Shown here piece by piece: positions 1-11,069 of a stretch of 64,000 bases of DNA. Position 1 is the first letter of the stretch. Every line of letters begins with the position of its first letter. The stretch is taken from assembly GCA_016584495.1 (NCBI GenBank), contig WAID01000005.1:434501-498500 (forward strand), given 5' to 3'. This stretch comes from Celoporthe dispersa. Taxonomy: Eukaryota > Ascomycota > Sordariomycetes > Diaporthales > Cryphonectriaceae. The position numbers and the translations under genes are program-made. The notes beneath the pieces were generated by a model that did not search any database, was not told where the DNA came from, and worked only from the letters and a program-made list of their open reading frames with translations.

Positions 1-1
1 G

Positions 2-873
2 GATGAATTCTACCAGCATTGGCTCACTGCTACCGACGACAACAATCTCACCCTGCATGGCTTTCGCCGCTTCAAGACTACACATCTCCTCAGTCTCCGA
101 TTTTTGGAAGGTGAGATTGCCAGGAAAGACCGTCAAATATACCAGGCTGGTCTCCGTTTAAACTATGACCTCCCCCTCTCGGGACAGGCTTGGTTTACAA
201 GACAGCAAAAGAGACCAGCACGTTCCCGATATAAGCGAATCTATTACACGGGAGTTAGTGCTGGAACTCCGAGACCTGCTTAAACAATACGGTAAGTACG
301 TCGTAGCAGCAATGTATGTGTCGTATAACTAACGGATCAATTTTATTAGATGAGGGCTTGATTGCCTTTAACACCATCATGTCTATGGAGACATGCTCGC
401 TTCTCGACGACATGAAGCAGGCCAGCGCGCGAACGGATCTAACCCTGTCGGAAATATACAATACGAGGTTGATCAGAACAGACCTCAGTACACGAACACG
501 GACGGACCCATTCCAACGCTGGATCCACCGTCAGCTGCGAGCCCTCAAATACCGGAATCTGTCTACCAATACCCAAAACAATATCGATGGCTCCAGCTTG
601 CTTCATGGACCTCGCCTCTGGTCGTTTAATAACTCTGGACTCATAGCATCGATACTGGGTCGCGTCATTACTGCGATCATGACAGGCGTTTTTCTTATCA
701 TTCCGCTGGTCATTTTGTCGATCGACCTACCGCGGCATACTCAACTGATCATTGTTGCAGCCTGGATCCTGGGTTTTTCGTTTTCCGTAGCGATTATGAT
801 GAGGGTATCTAATCTGGAGATGATGGCTGTGTCTGCAGCCTATGCAGCGGTGCTCTCAGTCTTTGTTTCATAA
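2..873 (+). CDS. DUF6594-type membrane protein, 5' truncated by window edge
   Basis: The visible part reads HGFRRFKTTHLLSL, then LGLQDSKRD, then a coil region, then three C-terminal hydrophobic segments (about 640-870), the layout of fungal DUF6594 proteins. Their function is unknown; they are predicted membrane proteins. An intron at 292-349 (GTAAGT...TTAG, branch CTAAC) joins LLKQY to DEGLIAF. The frame changes at the C5 run 172-176: dropping one C gives NYDLPSRDRLGLQDSKRD, the expected family sequence. This is therefore a one-base frameshift, either a sequencing error or a recent lesion. The true start lies left of the window. Family assignment is from recognition of the pattern. Confidence 0.75.
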
Positions 874-1623
874 TTCGAAGGCGGAAAAAAAGGGACCATA
901 TCAGTGGACGGAGAAGCAGGCATGGCGAAGGTACCAATAATTATGTCAGAAGCAGGTCAAATCCGTATGAGATTGTCAGTTTATGACGTCTTGTATGAAC
1001 CATACATTCAGAGCCTGCCTAAAGGCTTTCCCTTTGGCAAAGTGAAGTTCATTTGATCTTGAAAACTGATAAGCCGTGACCGCGTCCAACGTCGGAGAAA
1101 CCCAGGTAACAGATGCAGCGACTCCTTTCGGCACGAGCGACAAAGTACACTTGCAGGATTCATTTGTGAATTGAGCCACACTACCATGCTCCTATTCTCC
1201 CATAGCTACCATGCGTGATGAGTGGCTGGGCTCAGAAGCAGTGCCCAGCGCGGGGGCATTCCTTGTCTCCGCACCATAATTATTTCCTCGGCATTTCGGC
1301 GTTTATAGCTGGTACAGTAATCAGTGGTTGTTATACGAAATGTTACTGGAAGACATTATCCTGCTAGTTTTAGTCAGCAGTGCCCTGGTAGGCTGTTCGC
1401 GACAAAAGGCTCAGCTGACGTAAACACCATATGACCGGAGGCCGCTGGGGCGCAACCGTCCTCATTTTGCGTTCATATACAAGACGTATCACCCACTGCT
1501 GCAGACTAAGGCACGGGCAGGCGTACATCTGCTTGGCTCAGGCGAGGACATGTGAATCTGCCTAAGCCTCACACATCTCACCTCGCCCTTCTCGGGTCAT
1601 TTGAGCTTACTATCGGCAGCAAT
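874..1623. other. Intergenic, no gene seen
   Basis: No conserved coding sequence or RNA gene recognised. It presumably holds the promoter of the downstream Zn2Cys6 gene. Confidence 0.5.
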
Positions 1624-3532
1624 ATGCCCAATACCGGGAGACCAAGCCGCGACTGTCATCTTTGCCGAAGGAGAAGAGTCAAGGTAGGTATGATGCCGTG
1701 TTCTTTTGGTGCCACGGCCACAGCACTGCTCCTTTTTTTCTCGACCAAGGCTGATAGTTTCGACGTGATCAGTGCGACCTCACCAAGCCGTCCTGCCTAA
1801 GATGTCTCAAATACGGTGAGGAGTGTCCTGGCTATCGACCGATCTCAGACCTTATGTTTCAGAACGAGGATATCTCCTCACTAGAGAGGTCGCAGGGCAA
1901 GCCAGAACGGAGACGGGCCGAGAGGACCGGAACTGCTGGGAATGCTGGGACCATTGTTGCATTTGTACCACAAAACACAGCCTCAGGCCGAACGCGCCCC
2001 AGAGTGAGGACGCAGCCGGTGCTTCCAAGTGGTTCTCCTCAAGCTTCCGATTTACTCCCACCATCTGAGCTCCGGTGGGAGCCGCCGCTCCTCCTTACCC
2101 TGCCGGAGACGTTGAGCGCTCACGCTGTTCCTCTGCTGCTGGAGCAGTACTCTGCACGCTCTGTTTCGTCGAGCTCCTCAGCACAGCACTATGGCTACCA
2201 CGACTTCTTGCCTGGGCTCCTTGAGCGGAGCAATGACTGCCTCAAGCTTGCCGTCGAGGCCTTCACGGACGCATATGTTAAGAACCACTCAAACGACAGC
2301 CTCACACCGGTCCACCGGCCCTCTCGTGTATATGGCTCGGCCCTGCAGGCAGTCAATGCATCCTTGCGCGATCCGAGGAGCAGATCCCAGGATGCAACAT
2401 TGGCTGCGGTGTGGCTGCTTGGAAACTACGAGGTGAGGGCTCACGGGACAGAGGCTTGTCTTCGCATGCGCTTGCCAACCCCGAAATTCCCAAGACTGAC
2501 GTTATGAATACGTACATCAGATCATCTCAGCATCTCCCATGACTATGCGTCCGCTGGATGGGGCATGGGGACGAGGACCGGCTGCTTGGTACATCCACTC
2601 TCAGGGATTAGCAAGCATCCTCCGGCTCAGGGGCATCGAGCAGCTGTCGACGCGAGCGGGAAGAAACCTCTTCTGGGTAGCACTGAGCACTATTGCAAGT
2701 ACACCTTTGCAAACAACGACAATTTTGCACGGACATAAAGCTGACTAATATTTTTGACCGCCAGCAAAGCAGCTATATCCTCACGAACCAAGCTCTGCTC
2801 GAAGACGTGACGGTCTGGCTCGACACCATCGCCTCGAGCCTGCAGCCAATAGACATGGTTCCGTTATTGGTCAGCCGGTACGTCTATCACGCCACTGCGA
2901 TATCGAGCCAAATAAATCGCATGTTGCTTGCCATGGAGGACCCATGTGATATGGGGCCTGAAGTGGTTCTGGATCTCACTTCGCGGGCACGGAGTCTGGA
3001 CGTCACGTACACGCTGGAGAGCATGCCGACCAACTCGCAAGAAGTTGAACTTCATATGTGGACCATCTACAGGATGGCGTTGATCAAGATGCACTACCAC
3101 CTGATCCTGCTGATCAACTTCGTCGACGACTCTGACGCTGGGATTTTCTCAGGTGAGCAGCTGGAGTACCTACGAGGTGAGCGGGCAGCCAGCCTGCGCA
3201 AGATCCGTCAGGTAGGAGATGAGGTTTTGAACGCGGCAAGCGACGTGTTTTATGCTATGCCACATGGCACGAGTCTGAGGGGAGGTGGAGAGAGCAGCCG
3301 GCGGGGCCAGGTCGCGACCTGCTGGGCTGATGCGCTCCGCCTGCTTGCTGCTGTCAGCCTGGTACAAGGGCTGCCATCGATGACGGACGAGCAGAGACGG
3401 AGGGCTGAGATCAGCCTGGACGTGATTGGTTTGCGGTTCAGGATTTTCCAGGCACTGGTGCGCAAGTTTCGAGTACCGCCAATGCCAGCGCATGCCAGGT
3501 GGAGACAGGACAAAGTACAGGATATCATATAA
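1624..3532 (+). CDS. Zn2Cys6 transcription factor
   Basis: Predicted 553-aa fungal binuclear-cluster regulator, nuclear, acting on unknown targets. The Zn2Cys6 motif occupies residues 11-38 with C-x2-C-x6-C-x6-C-x2-C-x6-C spacing and is split by intron 1 directly after the basic RRRRVK stretch. The rest resembles the fungal-specific middle homology region (LFWVALSTI..SYILTNQALLEDV). Proposed exons are 1624-1683, 1773-2432, 2521-2694 and 2765-3532. All phases close. Intron 3 (2695-2764) needs a GC-AG boundary; the nearby GT at 2699 breaks the frame. The start is the ATG just upstream of the zinc cluster. No neighbouring pathway genes hint at targets. Confidence 0.85.
2695..2764 (+). other. GC-AG intron in the Zn2Cys6 gene
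   Basis: The donor is GCAAGT, the optimal GC-type donor, and the acceptor is CAG. It joins LFWVALSTI to QSSYILTNQ in frame. Using GT at 2699 leaves one extra base and shifts the frame. Confidence 0.7.
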
Positions 3533-4375
3533 GATAGATATTAGATCGAAGATGCGAGAGACAGCGAGTCACAGGCCCGTGCGTTAGCTGAGTGGTATGC
3601 ACCTGCCCAGGCCGTTTCTGTAGAGTAGCTTCAGCGAGGGCTGGCTTTTGGCATCCTTTCTCTCTTCCTTTTCTTTCTCTAGCGCACACCTGGATTGAGG
3701 CCATTCACACAGGTGATGACCCCTCTGACTCCCTTTCTCATCGATTCTTGCGATATTTATCGTTTGTTCGACCTATAGCAACGATAATGCATGTGGTTTC
3801 GCTTCGAATTACGCTCAACACGGCGAAATTCACCAAAAATAACAGAACGAAGGCCCAGAAAGCCCTCTCAACCGATCTGAGCGAGGGCCAGTGACTCATG
3901 GCCCCATGTGCACCTGGCAGCCACCTGCCTTCCCTCTAAAAAAGCCCCAGCCTGGCTTGTTCTTTTTTCTTCTTCCTTCGGCTCAACCCTCAGTTCAGAG
4001 CATATTACGATTTCAAGCCCTCGCTTGTCTCGTTTGCCTCGTTTCCCTTTCTTCCTCTTTGATTACGCGACATTTGGCATCGTTCCCTGGACCTCTGGAA
4101 ACAAGCATCCACGGGCCTCGCCTCGAACTGCGCTCAGTGAAACCTACCAAAACACCAAAGAAGGCCTTGAAAAGCCTCCCTACTAGCCCGCCAGGGTAGC
4201 TAAGCAATCCCGATACTCACCAACCAATTGATGAACTATTCCAACGATGAAGTAGAAAGAGAGAACATCTAGGACCGGTCCGATTGTCAGAGTACCACTC
4301 ATGAAAACCATATGGGCTTTCAGAACCCTCTCTTCCTAGCAATACCCACCCACCGAGGCTGAGAACACATTCAAG
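3533..4375. other. Non-coding repeat-like stretch before copia gag
   Basis: No gene seen. Two pyrimidine-rich blocks (about 3640-3890 and 3960-4190) look like diverged relatives of each other: each ends with a CGAA(T/C)T(A/G)CGCTCA motif followed by an A/C-rich tail and a GAAGGCC run. They may be decayed long-terminal or leader sequence of the gag element downstream. This is inference by eye. Confidence 0.3.
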
Positions 4376-5299
4376 ATGGAGGACCTTACCACCCCACCGA
4401 TGTATGTCACACAGAATTCTATCCCGATGCTGCTGGGCGACAAGAACCTGGAGAATTGGATCGAGATGGTGGGTGCTACGTTGGAGCCCTTGGACCTGAT
4501 CAAATACGTCGAGTCGTCTATACCGGAGCCAAACCAACACACCCGTCCGAATGAGTGGTCCACCTGGACGTGACAGCGAGGCCTTGTTGTTTGCATGCTT
4601 CAGGGGACCCTCCACAAGGTCAGAGGTACCCTCAGGAATACGGGCCTTGCTTTCAAGGAGCGGGATCCGTACGTGATCTATTATAGCACGGTGGTGAAGA
4701 CCATCCTTAGACACTCGGAAGGCGACATCAGCCAAACCGCGGTCCGTTTTTTAACCTGCCAAGTGTCAGAATACACCACACTCCAAGCATTTCATAGCGA
4801 CCTTCAGTACATGCGCCGACGCATGATAGAGTTCAACTGGGACCCGTCGGATGGCTTCATGATAGCCCTTGTGCTGAAGAAGATCGAAGATGTGCTGCCA
4901 GAGGCCTACACACTCGCCAGCTGGGATCATAGGGCTGGCAGACTGACTTGGGACAACCTGATGGCTGAACTCAATAAGGCCATCGTCGCTGGCACTGACA
5001 CTTAGGCCTTTGCGTCAATCGAGAAGTCATCAGTTCCTACACAAGGCGGCGGGAGCCGAGGGGTGGACTCCACGGTCTGGCCCGGGGAGGGCTCGTTGCC
5101 CAACAAGGGTGTTGTCAACGCGACGGAGTTGCCAGAGTCCATCCTGAAGAAATTACGGTGGTGTTGCGACTGCACCAAGCTGCTGCTTAGCTCCTGGAAG
5201 CACTGCTCGAAATGTGCCAAGTGTCACCCTCGGCGGTCAATGATGATTATATTAACGTCCGAATGTAAGTTTAGGGTAAGTACGCTTCTTTCTCCGTAA
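4376..5299 (+). mobile_element. Degenerate Ty1/copia-type gag remnant
   Basis: One reading frame carries a copia-like gag: a start region (GDKNLENWIEMV), a helical core (TLHKVRGTLRN, FNWDPSDGFMIALVLKKIEDVLPE) and a Cys-rich C-terminal ribbon (CCDC...CSKCAKC, about 5155-5225). The frame is interrupted by TGA at 4571-4573 and TAG at 5003-5005. Both are one C-to-T change away from an Arg or Gln codon, as expected from RIP. No protease, integrase or RT follows, so it is a non-autonomous fossil. The class assignment rests on gag resemblance only. Confidence 0.6.
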
Positions 5300-5469
5300 C
5301 ATGCTAACCTATTTCCAGATTTTAATCCGTGTGACTTCCCTTACTCAAGGCCTCCCGAGCGGCATGAGGACGGGTGGAGCGTCTACCTTTTCGCTTGACA
5401 AAGGAGAGAAAAAGCAAACAAAAGCAACTAAGCGATTTTTGAATCAAATCCGCGGCTCGGGGGTTGAAT

Positions 5470-6100
5470 TCCGAGCCAGGGGATCATAGACCCCCGTGTC
5501 CTCGACCAGGTCACGAAATGCAAACCATCCTGTCGTGCTCAGGATTTCCTCCAGTTCGTGGCCCCGCCTCAATCCCCTGGGGATCTTGTTCCTGACAAGG
5601 GGACACTGTAGGAAGGAAGTGTCCAGCCTCTCTGGGCTGACCACACCGACACCTCTGTCCAGTGTGGTCGTGCCCGAACCTCTCATGGTAGCTGACAAAG
5701 TCGCCGTGTCCTGTTCTTTCCGCGAGATATCGTGCTAGGATTCCTCTTGGCAGGTTCAGTTCCGGCGGCCTGTTGGTCACTCCCAAGCTCCAATTTTGAT
5801 ACTTGGCTGGTTGGTTTACCGCCCACCAGGAATTGAAAATTTCCTTCCTTTCCCTCCCTGCCTTGGGGTCTCATTGACCCTGCGAACCAAGGGGTGTCGC
5901 TTGGCCAACGTGCGGAGGCGTAGTCCGCTCCGTAGACGTATTCTTTCGAGTGCAACCTCCGCAGGTGGAAGCCCACTTTCTCTGTGTAGGACAGGTATGG
6001 GCGTGGTTTTCCATACAGGTAGGACCGCCTTTGCTACCGTCCTGATGGACTTATTGACCACTTCCAGCCTTTGTCCTTGTCCTGTCCTTGTATTTCCTAT
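5470..6100 (-). mobile_element. 3' end of a Tad-type LINE, degenerate
   Basis: On the minus strand the fragments AVLPVWKTTPIPVL, RESGLPPAEVALERIRLRSG (about 6061-5900), LNLPRGILARYLAERTGHGDF with YHERF, and GHELEEILSTTGWFAFRDL (about 5560-5480) follow in the order of the C-terminal part of fungal non-LTR retrotransposon polyproteins. They lie in different frames, so several indels separate them. The CxCG...H motif (CRCGQPREAGHF) is the family's terminal zinc-finger-like element. No reverse-transcriptase core is found. It is oriented against the copia gag. Confidence 0.75.
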
Positions 6101-8158
6101 AGCTAGCTACCTTCCATATGAGATTACACAAGGGGAACTATAGTCAGGAGGGTGGACAAAGCCCTCCTAATGGACTACCGGCCGCCGACTCTTCACCGCC
6201 CAGCCAGTCACCACATAAACACAAGGTTTGCACCTTAAGCCCGACGCAACCCCAAGTCAGGTCTGTTGTCGGACCGACATGCGCATCCGTCCTCTCCGGC
6301 CAGAATACTATCTCTTCCGTTCCAGCCTGCCGGCGACACCCTTCACATCGCTGTGCGGTCTCAGTGCGAATGGGAGACCCAAGAGGGGCCGGCGACACCA
6401 CGCACAATGCCCATCCACGGCACCAGTCCCCCGCCGGTTCCCAAGAAACCTTGGTGCTACAAGTAGACATGAATGCGACGGGTTCCTCCTGTCCTCCAAG
6501 CACGATGTGAAACCCCAGTGCGAGTGAGGGGCATGCCACGCCTCAGTCATAATATTCTGCCACGGCCCACTTTCCACGGGGTGTACCAAGGGTGCGAAAC
6601 CAAGGCCGTGCCACCGCATCCAGCTTCCCGTTGCCCACCGCCGTCTCCGGCCGAGATTCGGCACATCATTGACCAGGCCAGTGATCTCAGATATATACCG
6701 TTTTCGGTGGACCGACCATGTCTTGCCGTGTGAGTCCCCCAGAGAGCCATCACGCCGGCACAGCTCTTCCGACCCCGCGCACGACTAACCAACCCCCTTT
6801 GAACGGCACTGCCTCCTCGCTGCTCTGCAGTCCCAGAAGGAGTGAAGGGGCGAAAGGGTGCCCTGTCGATAGTCCCATTGTTCACTACCGTCGGGTGGTT
6901 CTCAGCCGATTTCCCTTTCTCTTAAACCGTATTGTCAAGCCACCGAGGTGGGAGCTGCTTCCATCCAGAAGCATCACAAGTCGAGTGGTCACGCTGGCAC
7001 GCCCCGCGGCGAGGGACGGAATCACCGCTTGCGAGACTGGACCTTTATCGATGCACCGCTGCGCGGGCGGTGCGCCGTGCCGACGACCGACTTCTAGCCA
7101 AAATAGGGTCGCCGGAGAAGAATCCGATGGTTATAGGGTTGTTTATCGATGAAGCGGGGGGCTGGGAGATGGGTGAAGGGGTGGTGTTGAGGACAACCGC
7201 ATCGTGAAAATTTCTGTCGAAGGCGGGGGCACTGTTAGGGTGAACAGTGTTGGCTCCCTAACCTTTCTTAACAAGGTGGTCCGTGCACCTATGCCAAGAA
7301 AGTTGATGTTAGGTTGAAGTTGCCCTCGGCGGTCAAGACGGTGTGAAGAGGACAAACAAAGCCGGTCAGGCCAGCTAAGTTCGTCAACTACAGTAATATC
7401 ACCAATAGTGTTTGGAAACACCAACCTCGGCGGCAGGACCGTTGCCACGGCCATCCCTGCCCACGTCGAGAACGGAAAGCTATCAAAGCATAGCATTAAT
7501 GAAAGCACCGAAGCCTCTGAGATGATCTTAAACAATTCGAAGTAACTCACGGAACGATCTCAGTTGCTTGAGCTGGAGGACACCGAATAAGCAGCTGTGT
7601 GGAAGCTGTCATGGGGGGGAGGTCCCAGGCTACAGAGGGACCAGGGCCTCCTGGTTTCTTGAATGAGGCCATCACCGGTAAATGGCCCCTGGGTACTCAG
7701 TAGTCCGGGTAAGGCATTCACAGCATAGCTGTTCCATTTGGACTAGTGCCAATGGGCTCTCAGTATTAAATAGAGATGCCTTTGGAACATAGATATAGAT
7801 TGACTCAGTCCATCGAACTTTCTAACATTCGCAATGCCCTTTAGTGTGCTTTCCGCAGGAACAGAGAATCCAAACAGCTAATAAATAGACGGAAAGAAGC
7901 TATATTAAGGAAAGCAGAAACACAAAAGCCGCTATTTTTCATCAGGCGCGTCTATTAACCACTCGGTATAACACATATTGGTATGAATCTACCCTCATAC
8001 TTGGTAATTCAGTTGCCAGATACACTGCCTGGTAGCCGATTCATATATCCGCATAAGTGGTTGGGGCTCAAAGGGAAAGAAAATTACTGGATATCCAGGT
8101 AAGGCAATGCAGTCATAGTGGCTAGCACTTATTCTTTGGCGACTAACTATGGAAAAAA
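6101..8158. other. Unassigned accessory sequence, probably repeat-derived
   Basis: No intact gene recognised. Around 6400-6530 the plus strand spells a Cys/Trp pattern (KKPWCYK, then a stop, then CETPVRVRG) faintly like the ribbon at the end of the gag fragment. A short coding-like patch lies near 7395-7545 (TVISPIVFGNTNLGGRTVA). Neither is enough for a call. The last 600 bases are moderately AT-rich, with nothing seen. Confidence 0.3.
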
Positions 8159-10189
8159 TTAAATCTGCAGAGAAATACTTGACCAATCTTTACGCCAATC
8201 CTTACTACCCTTCTTGCGGGGCCAGACACGGCGAAATATCCGCACGGCCTCTGAGCTTGCAACCTTCCCTTTCTTCGCTTGCAAGCTATACTGGTCTGTC
8301 AATTTTTGATCGCGGGCCTCTCTCGCTCGTCGACCCAGTTCCCTAACGTTGATGATATCCTTGTCGTCTCGAGCAACCCGCTCAATTAGCCACGAGCGGC
8401 TCAGATTGTCAACGACATTGGATATGTCAGTATCTTTTACGGGTTCGCCAAATTTGCCGCCCCCGGTGGTCCACAGTTTGAGAGACTTCAACTGTTCGCC
8501 TACCTTGTCCCGGCAGATGATGTCCCAGATTGATCGCGCCAGCACCTCATCCACCGCACAGTTCATGAAGATTTCGCGCAGATGGCCCTTCTTCACGAAT
8601 GGAAGTACGGAAAAGGGCTCGCGATCGCCTTTTCTGAATGAAGGATCGTCTCTCGAGGTGCTATCTCGATTGACCTGCCAGTCAGAACAGTCCAGGGTAA
8701 GGAGAAGGGATTGTAAATGTTCCATCTTGCCGAAGCCTCTATAGACCTCAGCCTCAAGCGCATTGGATTTCTTGCGTTTGACCGGAATAGCCAGCTCTTG
8801 CAACGCCGGACACTGGGTTTGGATTTGAAGCACATGCTCCTTTGTGAAAATCATAGGTATGTCCCGCCGAGTTCGGCCGCTTGATGTGAGGAATGCGTAC
8901 CCAGACGGACGTAGACTCAGCTTCTTCAACGTCCGCCCATGTCGGTATAGAATGGCGTCCAGGATTTCGGGCTCGAGCGGGCCGGACACTGAGAGCTCAT
9001 CAAGAGGTTCGAAGGCCCTGAAAAGGGCGATGGCATTATTGGCGTAATTGGGCCTCTCAAAAAAGTGGTCGTCGCGTCGTAGATGAATGCGAAGTGTCTT
9101 CACGCGTGGGAAGGAGCAGTGCTGAGCAATCCACTCCATCTCCTCACCATTCATCCCGACCTCGCACCCGTAATTTCCCCCAAGGGCCAGGTGACGCAGG
9201 GAGCTGAAGTCTGTATGCCGAGCCCAGGTCTGGAAAAGATCCGGCGACCATTCTACCGCCCCTATAAGTGACAGAGAGGTCAGAGACCCGATAGCTTCAC
9301 CGGGGACAAAGCCCGGAAGACCTCGCCATGGCGGTCGGCGGCGGTATCTCGTCGGCAACATCCCCGCTCTAAGCTTCATCACATGAACTTCCTTCAGGTT
9401 GGGAGCAAGACCGGCAACGAGCTCCATCATCGCCTCTTGGTTGAAATCATCGTCACCGTTCGAATGCCGCCAGGGGCATCGAACCTTCACACTATATAAA
9501 CACGGAGACGTGGCCATAGCCATCTCATAAGGATGCGGGGTATCCGATAGTAGGCTTCGCAGTCGGAATGTGAGGTGGTAGAGTTTGCATTGGGGATGGT
9601 GCTTGTGGAGGGCGTCGAGAAGGCTGGGCGGAAATTGATTCTGGCAGTCGTATACCAGTCTGGTTAGATATGGTAGTGTTTTGGTCAAGCTGGCGACTGG
9701 TGTCCATGCCATATTCTCTTCGGAAGATCTTTCGATAACATGTTTATCGTGGCAGACATGCGAACCAAGAGGAACTAGTTCTTCATCACTCAGGATTTCG
9801 TCAACGCCAGTCGATTTGAACCAGGCTATAGCCTGGTCGTCATCGTCCGACATCCCCGTCTCGTTTCTCGGTCCACCAGATCCCTCGACATCCAAACGTA
9901 GGATCCCTTTCATGCTGAGACAGCGGACGTGGCGGGCGGACTCTGTACGGGAGAGAGTCTTGACGAGTGTATCAACGTCGCGTTGCAACGCCTCGCGACT
10001 GCGAATTGTGAGGTAGATTTGGTGAAAGATTGACGGAATAGTGGCGCTATGGCAAGTTTTGCTTGCTAAACTAAATGCATAAAGACTCGGTCGATGCAAG
10101 TTGTCAAGACAACCCGCTATCTGCTGCAACGTTTCAAGTGGTAGACCACGCAGGTCTAGCTTGGTGGAGTCCATTGCTATGATTGACAC
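8159..10189 (-). CDS. F-box protein with leucine-rich C-terminal region
   Basis: A single uninterrupted frame of 676 aa. The N-terminus (about residues 12-60, LRGLPLETLQQIAGCLDN...LYAFSLASKTCHSATIPSIF) fits a fungal F-box: the Leu-Pro start, a paired-helix pattern and a trailing Cys. The remainder has spaced hydrophobic LxxLxL stretches (LKEVHVMKL, LTSLSLIGAV, LRHLALGGN, VKTLRIHL, LDELSVSG, LKKLSLRP) typical of irregular leucine-rich repeats. The usual role is to recruit substrates to an SCF ubiquitin ligase through Skp1; the substrate is unknown. A second in-frame ATG at 10174 (MDSTKL) may be the real start. It is intact and not obviously repeat-derived although next to transposon debris. 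Confidence 0.8.
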   Translation of the reverse strand: MSIIAMDSTKLDLRGLPLETLQQIAGCLDNLHRPSLYAFSLASKTCHSATIPSIFHQIYLTIRSREALQRDVDTLVKTLSRTESARHVRCLSMKGILRLDVEGSGGPRNETGMSDDDDQAIAWFKSTGVDEILSDEELVPLGSHVCHDKHVIERSSEENMAWTPVASLTKTLPYLTRLVYDCQNQFPPSLLDALHKHHPQCKLYHLTFRLRSLLSDTPHPYEMAMATSPCLYSVKVRCPWRHSNGDDDFNQEAMMELVAGLAPNLKEVHVMKLRAGMLPTRYRRRPPWRGLPGFVPGEAIGSLTSLSLIGAVEWSPDLFQTWARHTDFSSLRHLALGGNYGCEVGMNGEEMEWIAQHCSFPRVKTLRIHLRRDDHFFERPNYANNAIALFRAFEPLDELSVSGPLEPEILDAILYRHGRTLKKLSLRPSGYAFLTSSGRTRRDIPMIFTKEHVLQIQTQCPALQELAIPVKRKKSNALEAEVYRGFGKMEHLQSLLLTLDCSDWQVNRDSTSRDDPSFRKGDREPFSVLPFVKKGHLREIFMNCAVDEVLARSIWDIICRDKVGEQLKSLKLWTTGGGKFGEPVKDTDISNVVDNLSRSWLIERVARDDKDIINVRELGRRAREARDQKLTDQYSLQAKKGKVASSEAVRIFRRVWPRKKGSKDWRKDWSSISLQI

Positions 10190-10920
10190 AGCTCAGTCAA
10201 AGTGGCAAGAAGTAGGTTGAATGATTCTGAGAGCCGGTTTGTTTGAAAATTTATAGAATAGGAGGATTTCAGGCAGCAGCCGGAGTCATAATATAATGCC
10301 TCCCACTAAGTACTCAGTGGTAGGTAGTATGTAGAACCTTGGGGCTTACATTCTACTGGGGCAGCCTGGGACTGGCAGCATGTTACATCATATTATAACA
10401 AGAGATTCTGTAGCAGGTGAGCAGCAGGCATGGGGGCCAGAGCTGCTGGCTGCAGAGAAATCCAGTGGCCTGGGAGGCCATTCTGAGGAGTAGCTGACTA
10501 AACCCAAGCTTCATTTATCAGTACCACCCCCAAGAAGCGACAAGTATCAGTGGGGGACCGCACGCGAATTTTCCGCTTCTGGCAGCGATGACACGCGAGA
10601 CGCACTCGGCATCGACTGCGTCCTTCGCGTACGCCTGAGCTCTTGTCCGCCCCTCGCTCCTGAGCCTCGCTCCTGAGGCGCCACCTGTATGTTGTCCGGT
10701 TCGGTCATTGTCCCGTTGCGGGCAGGTTGGGGAACAGCCCGTGAGGTTCCGCTAATTATCAAGGCTTAAAATCGCTGCGCCATGGGGGCTTGCTTTCGGA
10801 ACCCATTTTGGTAGCTCCAGTGCTGCTTGACTAAGTGTCACACGGCAGGCAAACCTGGACAAAGACAGAGCCCTATGGCGCACCATACGATCCTTACCTT
10901 CCCCAGGTCGCATTTCTTTC
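10190..10920. other. Intergenic, no gene seen
   Basis: Divergent promoter region between the F-box gene and the next gene. A short direct repeat of CCTCGCTCCTGAG occurs near 10655-10680. No RNA gene recognised. Confidence 0.4.
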
Positions 10921-10923
10921 TTC

Positions 10924-11045
10924 CTTCTGCCATCAATAAACACCTCGACCATAACGCTCTATCCCTTCTGCCATCAACAAAAACCATAACACTCCATCCC
11001 TTCTGCCATCAACAAACATCTCCATCTCAACACTCCAACTTCTGA
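10924..11045 (+). repeat. Short tandem array in the leader of the next gene
   Basis: The motif CTTCTGCCATCAA(T/C)AAA starts at 10924, 10965 and 11000, with a truncated CTTCTG at 11039. Periods are about 41, 35 and 39 bases. The array ends 25 bases before the ATG at 11070. Confidence 0.7.
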
Positions 11046-11069
11046 AGTCTCAAATCTTCCAGATCCACG

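Noticed and set aside
2699..2764. GT-AG version of intron 3 in the Zn2Cys6 gene
   Set aside because: It leaves the downstream exon out of frame; the GC-AG version restores conserved sequence.
3581..3660. tRNA-like start (GCGTTAGCTGAGTGGTATGC)
   Set aside because: Resembles a D arm, but no acceptor, anticodon or T-arm pairing follows.
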